Under the pieces are notes generated by a model. It ran no database searches and was not told where the DNA came from. It saw nothing but the letters and a program-made list of their open reading frames with translations. A stretch of 64,000 bases of DNA from Shimia ponticola (GTDB lineage: Bacteria; Pseudomonadota; Alphaproteobacteria; Rhodobacterales; Rhodobacteraceae): the NCBI RefSeq assembly GCF_007995215.1, contig NZ_VCDK01000003.1, forward strand, positions 620,001 to 684,000, given 5' to 3'. This document shows positions 43,157 through 51,969 of this stretch, one piece after another. Numbering within the stretch: the stretch's first letter is position 1; every line of letters starts with the position of its first letter. The translations under genes were made by a program, and so were the position numbers.

Positions 43157-44568
43157 TGACACCAACTCTGATCAAAACACTTGGCGCGGGGGTTCTTGCC
43201 TGCGGTGTGACTGCGCTTGCGTCTTCGGGGCCACTATCGGCCCAGACCGTGACCACTGAACCTGCGGGCGCACAGGCCTTTTCCCCGGAAAACGCCATCT
43301 TAAACACGGCAATCCCGTTTAGCGTTGGCGCGCGCGAGGCCCAACAGGCGCTGCGCGGCTCGTTCGGTTGGGCCACCTTTCAGGAAGGATTGGTCCAAGG
43401 CAGCTATTTCCGGTTCGACCCGGATGGCTATGCCCGATTTTCGCCTTCTCCACGGCTGGATACGGATGTCTTCGAAGTCATTTGCCGCCCGCGCACCTAT
43501 GTTTGCATGGCCCGCAAAGGGCCCATGACGCTTACGCTCAGTTCAACCGGACAGGTGCAGCTCAAGCTTGAGCAGTCGACGACGCAGGATCAGTTCTTTC
43601 TGAATGACGGCTTTGCCGAGTTGCAGATCCCCGCGCGGATCATCGGCACGCTGGATCAACAGCTTGAAACGCTATTGGGATCAGGCGGAACGCTGGTGAC
43701 GCGCCGCAATGGTAATGTTTTGGAAGAAGTTCCATTGACGGGTTTCCCGGTCGTGACCGCCTACCTGCGCTGGTTGGTGGCGCGTCAGGATTATGCGGTG
43801 CTGCCTACGAATTGGCCTGTACCACGAACGGGTGGCCCGAACCCTGACGCGCTGACGCAACCGGTGAACTGGAATGGTGCCGGGCGCGCAGTCGCGGTGC
43901 CGGTTGCCGTCGATCCTGCACAAATTCCGGCAGACTCTGATGCGGCCTTACCCGCCGAACAAGCGATCCAAGATGTAAACAGCGCCGCCAACATGCCACT
44001 GGCAGGTACAAACCCAGCGGCACCTAGCGACGCAACTCTGGCGGCCCTTCAGGCCGAAGTTGCTGTCCTTCGAGACATGTTGATCGCCCAAACGGGTGCC
44101 GGAGGCACACAAATGCCGGCGGCCTTTGGGACGGCATCCCCCCTCAACAGCGCGCCAAGGACCCACTGGACGCGCGATCCGTCGCTGCAGTCTGATCTGT
44201 TATCCCTCGAACAGGAGTTGGGCGCGATGACCGACCCGCAAGACCCAATGCCAGCCGACGCGCCGCCAGCCATGCCCGAGGATTTCGGTGAAGAGGCGCG
44301 GCATCTGCATTACCTGACCGTGAGCATGGGCCTTGATGCCAAGACCGCGCTGATGATCCTGCAATTGCGGGCTTCGGATGAAAGCCTGATTGAGACGAGC
44401 GATCCGCCGACAGCAGTTGACCTGCTCTCAGGGCTAACGCCCGCGCTTCCGCTGCCTTCCGATATGGCAGTGCAACACGCGGCGCAGCTGGAGAGCAGCC
44501 GTTCAGGGTCGGCCAGTGGCGACGACTATCAACCATTGACTGATTACTTCCGCAGCCTTGCCAATTAG
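43156..44568 (+). CDS. Exported protein of unknown family (470 aa)
   Basis: The protein starts MTPTLIKTLGAGVLACGVTA with a typical signal peptide ending near PLSAQT. The N-terminal half (about 35-215) is beta-rich with aromatic and Gly residues (RGSFGWATFQEGLVQGSYF) and has two Cys about 8 residues apart (VICRPRTYVCMARKG), maybe a disulfide. A Pro/Ala/Asp-rich middle follows, with a short coiled coil (TLAALQAEVAVLRDML) near 300, and an acidic C-terminus. I do not recognise a family. It is coupled to the DUF3131 gene (TGATG), so the two products should act together in the periplasm. Confidence 0.75.
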   Translation: MTPTLIKTLGAGVLACGVTALASSGPLSAQTVTTEPAGAQAFSPENAILNTAIPFSVGAREAQQALRGSFGWATFQEGLVQGSYFRFDPDGYARFSPSPRLDTDVFEVICRPRTYVCMARKGPMTLTLSSTGQVQLKLEQSTTQDQFFLNDGFAELQIPARIIGTLDQQLETLLGSGGTLVTRRNGNVLEEVPLTGFPVVTAYLRWLVARQDYAVLPTNWPVPRTGGPNPDALTQPVNWNGAGRAVAVPVAVDPAQIPADSDAALPAEQAIQDVNSAANMPLAGTNPAAPSDATLAALQAEVAVLRDMLIAQTGAGGTQMPAAFGTASPLNSAPRTHWTRDPSLQSDLLSLEQELGAMTDPQDPMPADAPPAMPEDFGEEARHLHYLTVSMGLDAKTALMILQLRASDESLIETSDPPTAVDLLSGLTPALPLPSDMAVQHAAQLESSRSGSASGDDYQPLTDYFRSLAN

Positions 44569-44577
44569 TCCAGCGGG

Positions 44578-45537
44578 TCAGCGCAGTTTTGGGTTCAGGG
44601 CGTCGCGCAGCCAATCGCCAAGCAAGTTCACACTCAAGGCCAGTGCAAGCAGCGTCAAAGCGGGAAAAAACAAGATCCACCATTCGCCCGAGAACAGGAA
44701 TCCTTGGCCGATCCGGATCAAAGTTCCAAGCGAGGGTTGTGTCGGTGGCGCACCGACGCCTAGGAAACTCAGCGTTGCTTCGGCGATGATCGCAAGCGCA
44801 AGCGAAATCGTTGCGATCACAAGCACAGGAGACAGCACATTTGGAAGGATGTGACGCACCATGATCGGCACGGGGCGTCGTCCGATCAGGCGCGCAGCCT
44901 GAACGTAATCCTTGCCCTTTTCAACAAGTGTGGCCCCACGCACAACCCGTGCGAACTGCACCCAATCGCTCAGACCGATGGCGACGATCAGCACCCAGAT
45001 CGCCATTTGATCGCGGTATTCGATCGGCGTGACACCTTTGGCGATCCCGAAGATCAACATCGCCACAAGGATCGACGGAAAGGTCAGCTGCACATCCGCG
45101 ACGCGCATGATGATCGTTTCTGTCCAGCCCCCGACATAGCCAGCCAAAAGGCCCAGCGCGATACCAAGCACCATGGCAAAGGCCACCGCAGCGGCCCCCA
45201 CAAAAAGCGAGATACGCATGCCATAAAGAATGGTCGAAAACACATCCCGTCCCTGATCGTCGGTGCCCAGCAAAAAGGTTTCGCCTGTAAACGCGTTCGG
45301 CGTCATCGGCGCGGTGAAGCCGTTCATCAGGTTGAGCGATGCGGGATCAAACGGATTGGTCGGCGCAATCAGCGGTGCAAAGATCGCCGAGAGGATCAAC
45401 AGAACAGTCACCCCAAAAGACGTGACAGCCACCGGTGACTTGCGGAACGAGTAAAAGAAATCGCTGTCCAGAAACCGGCCAAATGCCGTCTTTGGCGGCG
45501 CCTTAGCAGCGGGCGTCTCAATCGGTGTATCGGTCAT
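44578..45537 (-). CDS. ABC importer permease, DppC/OppC type
   Basis: A 319-aa permease. A cytoplasmic N-terminus is followed by six membrane segments, and the EAA-type loop reads YVQAARLIGRRPVPIMVRH. Family members form the channel of peptide, nickel or opine importers with a DppB-type partner. It follows that partner gene by nine bases. It ends nine bases from the convergent unknown exported protein gene. For the likely substrate see the ltnD-otnK-otnC genes. Confidence 0.9.
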   Translation of the reverse strand: MTDTPIETPAAKAPPKTAFGRFLDSDFFYSFRKSPVAVTSFGVTVLLILSAIFAPLIAPTNPFDPASLNLMNGFTAPMTPNAFTGETFLLGTDDQGRDVFSTILYGMRISLFVGAAAVAFAMVLGIALGLLAGYVGGWTETIIMRVADVQLTFPSILVAMLIFGIAKGVTPIEYRDQMAIWVLIVAIGLSDWVQFARVVRGATLVEKGKDYVQAARLIGRRPVPIMVRHILPNVLSPVLVIATISLALAIIAEATLSFLGVGAPPTQPSLGTLIRIGQGFLFSGEWWILFFPALTLLALALSVNLLGDWLRDALNPKLR

Positions 45538-45546
45538 AGCGCGCTC

Positions 45547-46515
45547 CTACCGTCCGATCCGCAGACGCGGATCGATCGCCAGATACAAAAGGTCCACAAT
45601 CAGGTTGATCGCAACGAACATCACCGAGATCAGCATCAGATACGCCGCCATCACTGGGATATCCACGAACTGGATTGCATTGATGAATAAAAGCCCGACA
45701 CCGGGCCATTGGAACACCGTCTCGGTGATGATCGCAAAGGCGATGATCGCGCCAAGTTGCAGACCAATGACCGTGATGACCGGCACCATCGTGTTCTTCA
45801 ATGCGTGGCGGAAGTACAGTGCGCGGTCCTTCAATCCCCGCGCCCGGGCAAAGCGAATATAATCCTGTCGCAGTACCTCTAGCATCTCGGAGCGTACAAG
45901 CCGCATGATCAGCGTCATCTGATAAAGCCCCAGCGTGATAGACGGAAGGATCAACGCCTTTAACCCGCTCTCGGTCAGGAACCCGGTGCTCCACCACCCG
46001 AGATCGACGACCTCCCCGCGTCCAAAACTGGGCAACCAGCCAAGCTCCACAGAAAACAGATAAATCAGTAAGATACCAATCAGGAAGGTCGGCAAAGACA
46101 CCCCGATCAGGGACGCTGACATGATGAAATTGGCTGCAAACCCGTTTCGTCGGATAGCCGTAAACACGCCGAGGGCAATGCCAAGCAGGATAGCCAGAAC
46201 ACCAGACACAGCCGCCAGTTCCAATGTTGCTGGTGCACGTTCAATGATGATTTCGGCGACCGGTCGTCCCTGACGATAGCTCACGCCAAAGTTGCCCTGC
46301 ACAGCCCCTTCGAGGAATTTGTAGTACTGAACGACAAAAGGCTGATCGAGGCCAAGCTGCGTCCGTAGGCGTTCGATATCCTCAATGGTCCTTTCCTGCC
46401 CAAGCATGTTGTCGATCGGATCGCCCACAAAGCGGAACATCGAAAACGCAACAAGACCCACGACCAGAAGGACGAGGACCGATTGGAGGACACGGCGGAT
46501 GATGAAAGAAATCAT
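45547..46515 (-). CDS. ABC importer permease, DppB/OppB type
   Basis: A 322-aa permease beginning MISFIIRRVLQSVLVLL, with the typical periplasmic insert after the first helix and the EAA loop DYIRFARARGLKDRALYFRH. It pairs with the DppC-type protein. It lies 117 bp after the first binding-protein gene on the same strand. Confidence 0.91.
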   Translation of the reverse strand: MISFIIRRVLQSVLVLLVVGLVAFSMFRFVGDPIDNMLGQERTIEDIERLRTQLGLDQPFVVQYYKFLEGAVQGNFGVSYRQGRPVAEIIIERAPATLELAAVSGVLAILLGIALGVFTAIRRNGFAANFIMSASLIGVSLPTFLIGILLIYLFSVELGWLPSFGRGEVVDLGWWSTGFLTESGLKALILPSITLGLYQMTLIMRLVRSEMLEVLRQDYIRFARARGLKDRALYFRHALKNTMVPVITVIGLQLGAIIAFAIITETVFQWPGVGLLFINAIQFVDIPVMAAYLMLISVMFVAINLIVDLLYLAIDPRLRIGR

Positions 46516-46632
46516 GGGATGATGTGATACGGGCGACGCGCCGGGGTCAAGGCGCAGCCTAGGGTCAACCGCGCGCCCGCATCAATTTTGTCAAACCTGC
46601 GGACGACCACAGCGTACGCCCCCAATCAGGGA

Positions 46633-48198
46633 TCAGTTCACCGTCACCCAGCGCAGGATAAAGAAGTTGTCTGGACGCTGGACCATCTCGATATTCGATG
46701 CCGTTCCCCAGATCAGCGGCTGAACGTACATCGGCACATAGGCGGCCTCGTCCTGAAGGATGCCTGCGACCTCGTCCAACATCATCTGACGTTTGCTATC
46801 GTCGATCTCGGACTGGATCATCGGCAGCAAGGCATCGATGCGTTCGTTCGAATAGCCGCCAAAGTTCCAGCTTCCCAACCGCTTTTCCTCGTTCGGGGTC
46901 GATGCGAGGAACCGGATCGGGTGTTCGGCATCAAACGTACCCGGGCTCCAGCCCAGCAGGTACATGTCGTAATTATCGGCCCGCAGTTCCGGCCAATAGT
47001 TGGATACCGGCATCGCATCCAATTCGGCATTCAATCCCACCTGCGCCAGCATCCCCGTCGCCGCCTGACAGACAGCCTCGTCATTCAGATAGCGGTTGTT
47101 TGGGCATTTCAGGCCAAAGGAAAACCCGTCGGGATACCCCGCCTCTGCCAGCAACTCCCGCGCGCGGTCCGGGTTGTATTCTGGGCGTTCTGCCAGACCG
47201 TCCGAGAATCCGCGCATCGCCGGGCTGACGAGTTGAGCGACCTCTTCGGCATTGCCGCGCATGATGGTCTGCAGGATCGCAGGAACATTGATTGCATGCG
47301 CCACCGCTTGACGGACACGCACGTCAGCAAATGGGTTGGCGTCGGTGACGTCTGACGAGAACTTGAGCGTCTCCGCCTCATGCGGGAACCCGAACATGAT
47401 CACGCGGGCCTCAATGCCCTGAATGACGCTGACATCATCGTTGCCCTGCAGACGCGCCACATCCTGAATGGGCACCGGGTTGATGAAGTCGACATCGCCG
47501 GACAGCAGCGCCGCCAGCGCAGTCGCGGGGTTCTGGACCGGGGTCAGAGTCGCGCGGGTGATGTTGTGTTCGACCTCACCCCACCAGCCATCAAAAGGCT
47601 CAAGCACGGTTTCAAGGTCGGGTTGACGCGACACAATGCGGAAGGCGCCTGTGCCATTCGTGTTCAACGTGGCAAAGTTGCCTTGTTCCTTATCCGGAAA
47701 TTCAACCAGATGCTGACGCGCCCAGTCGCTGTCCATGATCATCCAGTTTGCGATGCTGTCCGGGAAAATCGGATTGGGGGCAGAAGTCATGATCTCAACA
47801 GTGAAATCATCGACGACGCGCACCTCGGATACTGGCGCAAACCAACTGCGCACGTCGGACGCCTCGGAAGAGGCACGTTCGTAGGAAAACAGCACGTCCT
47901 GCGCGTCAAAGGCGTTGCCGTTCTGGAACGTCACACCTTCGCGCAGGAAAAACCGCCAGCCTTCGCCATCGCCAATCGGCTCCCACGACGTGGCCAGCGC
48001 AGGTTCGATCGACATATCCTTGCCGCGGCGCACCAGCCCTTCGTAGACGTTGTTCAGAAAGCCCAGCACAGGTGCCGAGCTGACCGCGTGCGGGTCCATC
48101 GTCTGCGGGTCGGTTGTGACCGCCCATGAAAAATCTTCGGCAATAACAGGTGATGAAAGCGCGGTGGACACAGCCAGAGCCGCAGTCAGGGTACGCAT
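46633..48198 (-). CDS. ABC transporter substrate-binding protein, family 5 (first copy)
   Basis: A 521-aa periplasmic protein with a signal peptide (cleavage after SPVIA) and the SBP_bac_5 fold. Markers are TTDPQTMDPHAVSSAP near the start, LREGVTFQNGNAFDAQDVLFSY, RVRQAVAHAINVPAI and the C-terminal MLDEVAGILQDEAAYVPMYV. These proteins bind peptides, but also opines, nickel complexes, glycosides and others. The start is 48198; GGGGAGAA lies upstream. It follows a second family-5 gene by 170 bp. Confidence 0.9.
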   Translation of the reverse strand: MRTLTAALAVSTALSSPVIAEDFSWAVTTDPQTMDPHAVSSAPVLGFLNNVYEGLVRRGKDMSIEPALATSWEPIGDGEGWRFFLREGVTFQNGNAFDAQDVLFSYERASSEASDVRSWFAPVSEVRVVDDFTVEIMTSAPNPIFPDSIANWMIMDSDWARQHLVEFPDKEQGNFATLNTNGTGAFRIVSRQPDLETVLEPFDGWWGEVEHNITRATLTPVQNPATALAALLSGDVDFINPVPIQDVARLQGNDDVSVIQGIEARVIMFGFPHEAETLKFSSDVTDANPFADVRVRQAVAHAINVPAILQTIMRGNAEEVAQLVSPAMRGFSDGLAERPEYNPDRARELLAEAGYPDGFSFGLKCPNNRYLNDEAVCQAATGMLAQVGLNAELDAMPVSNYWPELRADNYDMYLLGWSPGTFDAEHPIRFLASTPNEEKRLGSWNFGGYSNERIDALLPMIQSEIDDSKRQMMLDEVAGILQDEAAYVPMYVQPLIWGTASNIEMVQRPDNFFILRWVTVN

Positions 48199-48318
48199 GG
48201 TCTTAGTTCTCCCCAAGGTCTTGATTACCAAATGGTAGCGCCCACAACACTCACATCAATTCTACGCGCATCGCCACCTTTGCCTGCACGGCACCGATCA
48301 CATCCGCGTGTCACACGA

Positions 48319-48346
48319 AAAAGGGCCACCCAATTGGGCAGCCCTT
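48319..48346 (-). terminator. Rho-independent terminator after second binding-protein gene
   Basis: On the minus strand GGGCTGCCC-AATT-GGGTGGCCC is followed by TTTTT, 22 bases after the stop of the gene at 48369. It separates the two binding-protein genes; some read-through into the permease genes would be required unless 46633-48198 has its own promoter. Confidence 0.8.
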
Positions 48347-48368
48347 CGTCGGTTTGGATCAAGAGCGC

Positions 48369-49949
48369 TTAGTTCATTTCAAAATACTTGAACTTGGCGG
48401 TGTCATCCGGTGCCACGACCGTCTGAACGCCGGACTTCATGCCCCAGTTCAGCACCTGGTGGTGGATAGGGATGTAAAGTTGTTCGTCCTGAACAACTTG
48501 CCAGATCGCGTTGATATCCGCGTTCCGCGCCTCAAGGTCGGTATTCGACGCAAGCGACACGATCTTGTCGTTCAGCTCAGCATTGTCGAAACCCGTGCCG
48601 TTCCACGACCCGTATTTGTCCGAACGACCATGCACGAGGAAGTTGAAGATGTATTCCGAGTCATAAGTCGGAACACCCCAGCCCAGCATGTAGAAGTCGG
48701 TTTCGAGGTTCGCGATCAACGGGAAGTGCTGTGCCTTTGGCTGTGCGTTCAGGTTCACCGTCACGCCAATCTGGCCCAGCATACCAACAGCCGCCTGACA
48801 GATCGCTTCATCGTTGATGTAGCGGTCATTCGGGCAATCCAGTTGGATCGAGAACCCGTCACCATAGCCAGCCTCGGCCATCAGCGCCTTGGCACCTTCG
48901 ATGTCCGTGGTCGAGCTGCCGTCCATTTCGGCGTTCCAGCCGTTCACGAACGGAGGCGAGATCATGCCAGCCGGGGCAGACTGACCGCGCATAACGACCT
49001 GTTGGATCGCATCACGGTTGATCGCCATTGACATTGCCTTGCGCACGCGAACGTCGGCCAGAGGGTTCGCACCTTCGACGCTGTCATTGGCCAGATCATC
49101 GGCACCCATGTTCATGCCGAAGAAGATGACGCGGTTCTGAGGCGCGGTGCGCACATCAAGACCGTCTGCGTCACCCACACGGGCAAGATCCTGCACAGGC
49201 ACGTCTTGGATGAAATCAACCTCGCCCGACAGCAGCGCGGCAACACGGGTCGCGGCGTTCTGGATCGGGGTATAGATGATCTCGGTCACGTCCATTGGGA
49301 ATTCTTCTATGCCCCAATAGTTCTCGTTGATCGTCAGGACGGTGCGGACGTCAGGTTCGCGGCTGACAAGGCTATATGGCCCGGTGCCGTTCGCGTTCTT
49401 GGCGGCAAATGTGTCTTCCCCACCTTCATAGTCCTGCACCTTGGTGGCGTTGTTCGCCTCGGCCCAATCCTTGTCCATGATGAACATGTTTGTCAGGTTG
49501 TTGGGCATGATCGGGTTTGGACCGTCGGTGACAATTTCCACCGTCATGTCGTCCGGCGCGCGGACTTCGACCACGGAAGCCAAGAGCTCTTTATAGTCAG
49601 AATCCTCTGTCATCGCGCGATCAAGGCTGAACTTCACATCCTCGGACGTGAAGGCCGCGCCGTCATGGAACGTCACGCCTTCGCGCAGTTTGAATACCCA
49701 GACATTCGGGTCATCGGCGGACGGGCCCCATTCCGTGGCCAGTGCAGGCACAATTGCACCTGTCATGTCGCGCATCACAAGCGGTTCCATGATCTGGTGG
49801 GCCAGCGCCGAAGTTGGACCTTCGTTCTGAGCGTGTGGGTCGAGCGTCAGCGCATCACCGGCACGCGCCCAGCGCAGCGTCTCGGCATTGGCCAAAGCAG
49901 TGGTCGAAAGCAGCAGAGCCGCCGACAAAAGTGTCGTCGTGGATCTCAT
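48369..49949 (-). CDS. ABC transporter substrate-binding protein, family 5 (second copy)
   Basis: A 526-aa periplasmic protein with signal peptide (cleavage after ALANA). It has SBP_bac_5 markers ARAGDALTLDPHAQNEGPTS, LREGVTFHDGAAFTSEDVKF, RVRKAMSMAINRDAI and the C-terminal QDEQLYIPIHHQVLNW. It resembles the first copy over its whole length, so a tandem duplication is likely. GGAGGAGATCC lies just before the ATG. A terminator follows, which would make this copy the most highly expressed of the unit. It is divergent from the ATPase gene. Confidence 0.9.
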   Translation of the reverse strand: MRSTTTLLSAALLLSTTALANAETLRWARAGDALTLDPHAQNEGPTSALAHQIMEPLVMRDMTGAIVPALATEWGPSADDPNVWVFKLREGVTFHDGAAFTSEDVKFSLDRAMTEDSDYKELLASVVEVRAPDDMTVEIVTDGPNPIMPNNLTNMFIMDKDWAEANNATKVQDYEGGEDTFAAKNANGTGPYSLVSREPDVRTVLTINENYWGIEEFPMDVTEIIYTPIQNAATRVAALLSGEVDFIQDVPVQDLARVGDADGLDVRTAPQNRVIFFGMNMGADDLANDSVEGANPLADVRVRKAMSMAINRDAIQQVVMRGQSAPAGMISPPFVNGWNAEMDGSSTTDIEGAKALMAEAGYGDGFSIQLDCPNDRYINDEAICQAAVGMLGQIGVTVNLNAQPKAQHFPLIANLETDFYMLGWGVPTYDSEYIFNFLVHGRSDKYGSWNGTGFDNAELNDKIVSLASNTDLEARNADINAIWQVVQDEQLYIPIHHQVLNWGMKSGVQTVVAPDDTAKFKYFEMN

Positions 49950-50186
49950 GGATCTCCTCCGAGTTGGTTTTGGGAGGCGGGTGATTTTGTCCCCGCCCTG
50001 TGCCGACAGAGTGGCCGATAATTTTCGGGTTGCAAGTCACTTTGATGGTTTGAGGCCCTCTTGACCCGAGGTCGTCTGCCTGCGAACCGGGCAATTGACG
50101 CCGAAAAGAGCAGTTACCGCGACAGCGCCTCTTGCCACGCTGGCCTCTGGCTGGCACCCCTAAAGGACACTCATGCGGGACCTTTT

Positions 50187-51896
50187 ATGAGCCTTCTCGA
50201 CATCCAGAACCTGACCGTCGAATTCCCGACGCGCCGAAAGACATTCGTCGCCGTCGATCACGCGGACCTAACCGTCGAACCGGGTCAAATTCACGGTCTG
50301 GTCGGGGAATCAGGCGCCGGGAAATCCACTATTGGCGCGGCGGTGATGGGCCTGCTTGAGCGGCCGGGTCACATCACAGGCGGCGAAATCGACTTTCAGG
50401 GCGATCAGATCAGCGGCTTGGACACCAACGCCATGCGCAGCCTGCGCGGCAAGAAAATCAGCATGATCTTTCAGGATCCGCTGACCTCTTTGAACCCGCT
50501 TTACACCGTGCGCCAGCAACTGGTCGAAACCATTCTCGAACACTTGGATGTCAGCCGCTCGGAAGCAATTCAGCGCGCGCGCGACCTGATTGATCGCGTG
50601 GGCATCCCTGATCCCGACACCCGGCTCGACCAGTACCCGCATCAGTTTTCGGGCGGGATGCGGCAGCGCGTGGTGATTGCGCTGGCGCTCTGCTCAGAAC
50701 CGGATGTCATCATTGCCGACGAACCGACCACTGCGTTGGACGTGTCGGTACAGGCGCAAATTCTTGATCTGATCAAAGAGCTGGCCCGTGAACGTCAGGT
50801 TGGCGTGATCCTGATCACCCACGACATCGGGGTCATCGCAGACACCACCGACAAGGTCACCGTCATGTATCTGGGCAAGGTCGTAGAAAGCGGCCCAACC
50901 GACCAAATCATGGGCGCGCCACAGCATCCCTACACCAAGACACTCATCGCCGCCGTCCCGCGTCCGAACCTCAAACTGCGCCGTTTCCCGCAAATGAGCT
51001 ATGATGGCCGCGAGACGAAGTTTGCGATCGAAGACCTCGCGCGGTCGTGGCCCAAACCGGATCACGATCCATCCAAACCGCTCGTCGTAGCGCGCAACCT
51101 GACCAAGACGTTCATCAAACGGCAAGGCATCCTGCCATGGGATCGCGACCTGTTCACCGCCGTTGATGATGTCAGCATCAGCATCATGCCGGGCGAAGTC
51201 TTTGGCGTTGTGGGCGAGTCCGGCTCTGGCAAATCCACCATCGCGCGGATGATCTGCGGCCTTTATGGACTTGATGGCGGTGAGGTCAGCTTTGACGGCA
51301 CGATTGTCAGCAACCCCAAAGACAAAGAGGCGCAAGCCGATTACCGCCGCCGCATTCAGATGATCTTTCAGGACCCCTACTCATCCCTGAACCCACGCAT
51401 GCGGGTGGACGCCATCATCGCGGAACCGATCCTACATCACAAACTTCTGTCGGGCCGGGCTGTGCAGGAGCGGGTGGACGAATTGCTGGAGCGAGTGGGG
51501 CTTGGCGCGGAGGCAGGTCAACGCTATCCAAATGAATTCTCCGGCGGTCAGCGGCAGCGGATTTCCATTGCCCGCGCCTTGGCCACGCAGCCTGAGTTCC
51601 TGATTTGTGACGAACCGACCAGCGCGCTTGATGTGTCCATTCAGGCGCAAATCCTTAACATTCTGAAGGATCTACAGGAGCATCTGGGCCTGACGATGCT
51701 GTTCATCAGCCATGACCTGCCCGTTGTGCGTCAGATGTGTGATCGCGTGGCGGTCGTCAAAGACGGCAAGTTGATGGAGCTTCAAGCAACCGACCAACTC
51801 TTTGCCAACCCGCAGACGGACTATGCCCGGGAGTTGCTCAGCCTCATGCCGCGCCTCGACACTTTGTCGACTGAAGGTCTCAGCGAACTCGCCTGA
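50187..51896 (+). CDS. Fused double ATPase of family-5 ABC importer (DppD-DppF type)
   Basis: A 569-aa protein containing two complete ATPase domains. The first has Walker A GESGAGKST (about 40-48), signature FSGGMRQRVVIA and Walker B IADEPTTALD; the second has GESGSGKST (about 343-351), FSGGQRQRISIA and ICDEPTSALD. The segment between them (AAVPRPN, then a linker) is typical of oligopeptide-type ATPases. It should energise the permeases at 44578-46515. ATG 50187 is preferred as it starts MSLLDIQNLTVEF. It is divergent from the binding-protein genes across a 237-bp gap, and ltnD follows 73 bp later. Confidence 0.92.
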   Translation: MSLLDIQNLTVEFPTRRKTFVAVDHADLTVEPGQIHGLVGESGAGKSTIGAAVMGLLERPGHITGGEIDFQGDQISGLDTNAMRSLRGKKISMIFQDPLTSLNPLYTVRQQLVETILEHLDVSRSEAIQRARDLIDRVGIPDPDTRLDQYPHQFSGGMRQRVVIALALCSEPDVIIADEPTTALDVSVQAQILDLIKELARERQVGVILITHDIGVIADTTDKVTVMYLGKVVESGPTDQIMGAPQHPYTKTLIAAVPRPNLKLRRFPQMSYDGRETKFAIEDLARSWPKPDHDPSKPLVVARNLTKTFIKRQGILPWDRDLFTAVDDVSISIMPGEVFGVVGESGSGKSTIARMICGLYGLDGGEVSFDGTIVSNPKDKEAQADYRRRIQMIFQDPYSSLNPRMRVDAIIAEPILHHKLLSGRAVQERVDELLERVGLGAEAGQRYPNEFSGGQRQRISIARALATQPEFLICDEPTSALDVSIQAQILNILKDLQEHLGLTMLFISHDLPVVRQMCDRVAVVKDGKLMELQATDQLFANPQTDYARELLSLMPRLDTLSTEGLSELA

Positions 51897-51969
51897 CCCA
51901 GCAGCCCCTTGCGCTTTGCTGTTGTCGCTGTCCAATGTGGCGGCGAGAAATCTGAACACAGGAGCGACC

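Noticed and set aside
46588-48129. Two long plus-strand frames (46588-47355 and 47380-48129) opposite the first binding-protein gene
   Set aside because: Shadows of a well-conserved SBP_bac_5 gene.
48354-50021. Two long plus-strand frames opposite the second binding-protein gene
   Set aside because: Shadows; similar in look to those opposite the first copy, as expected from paralogous sense genes.
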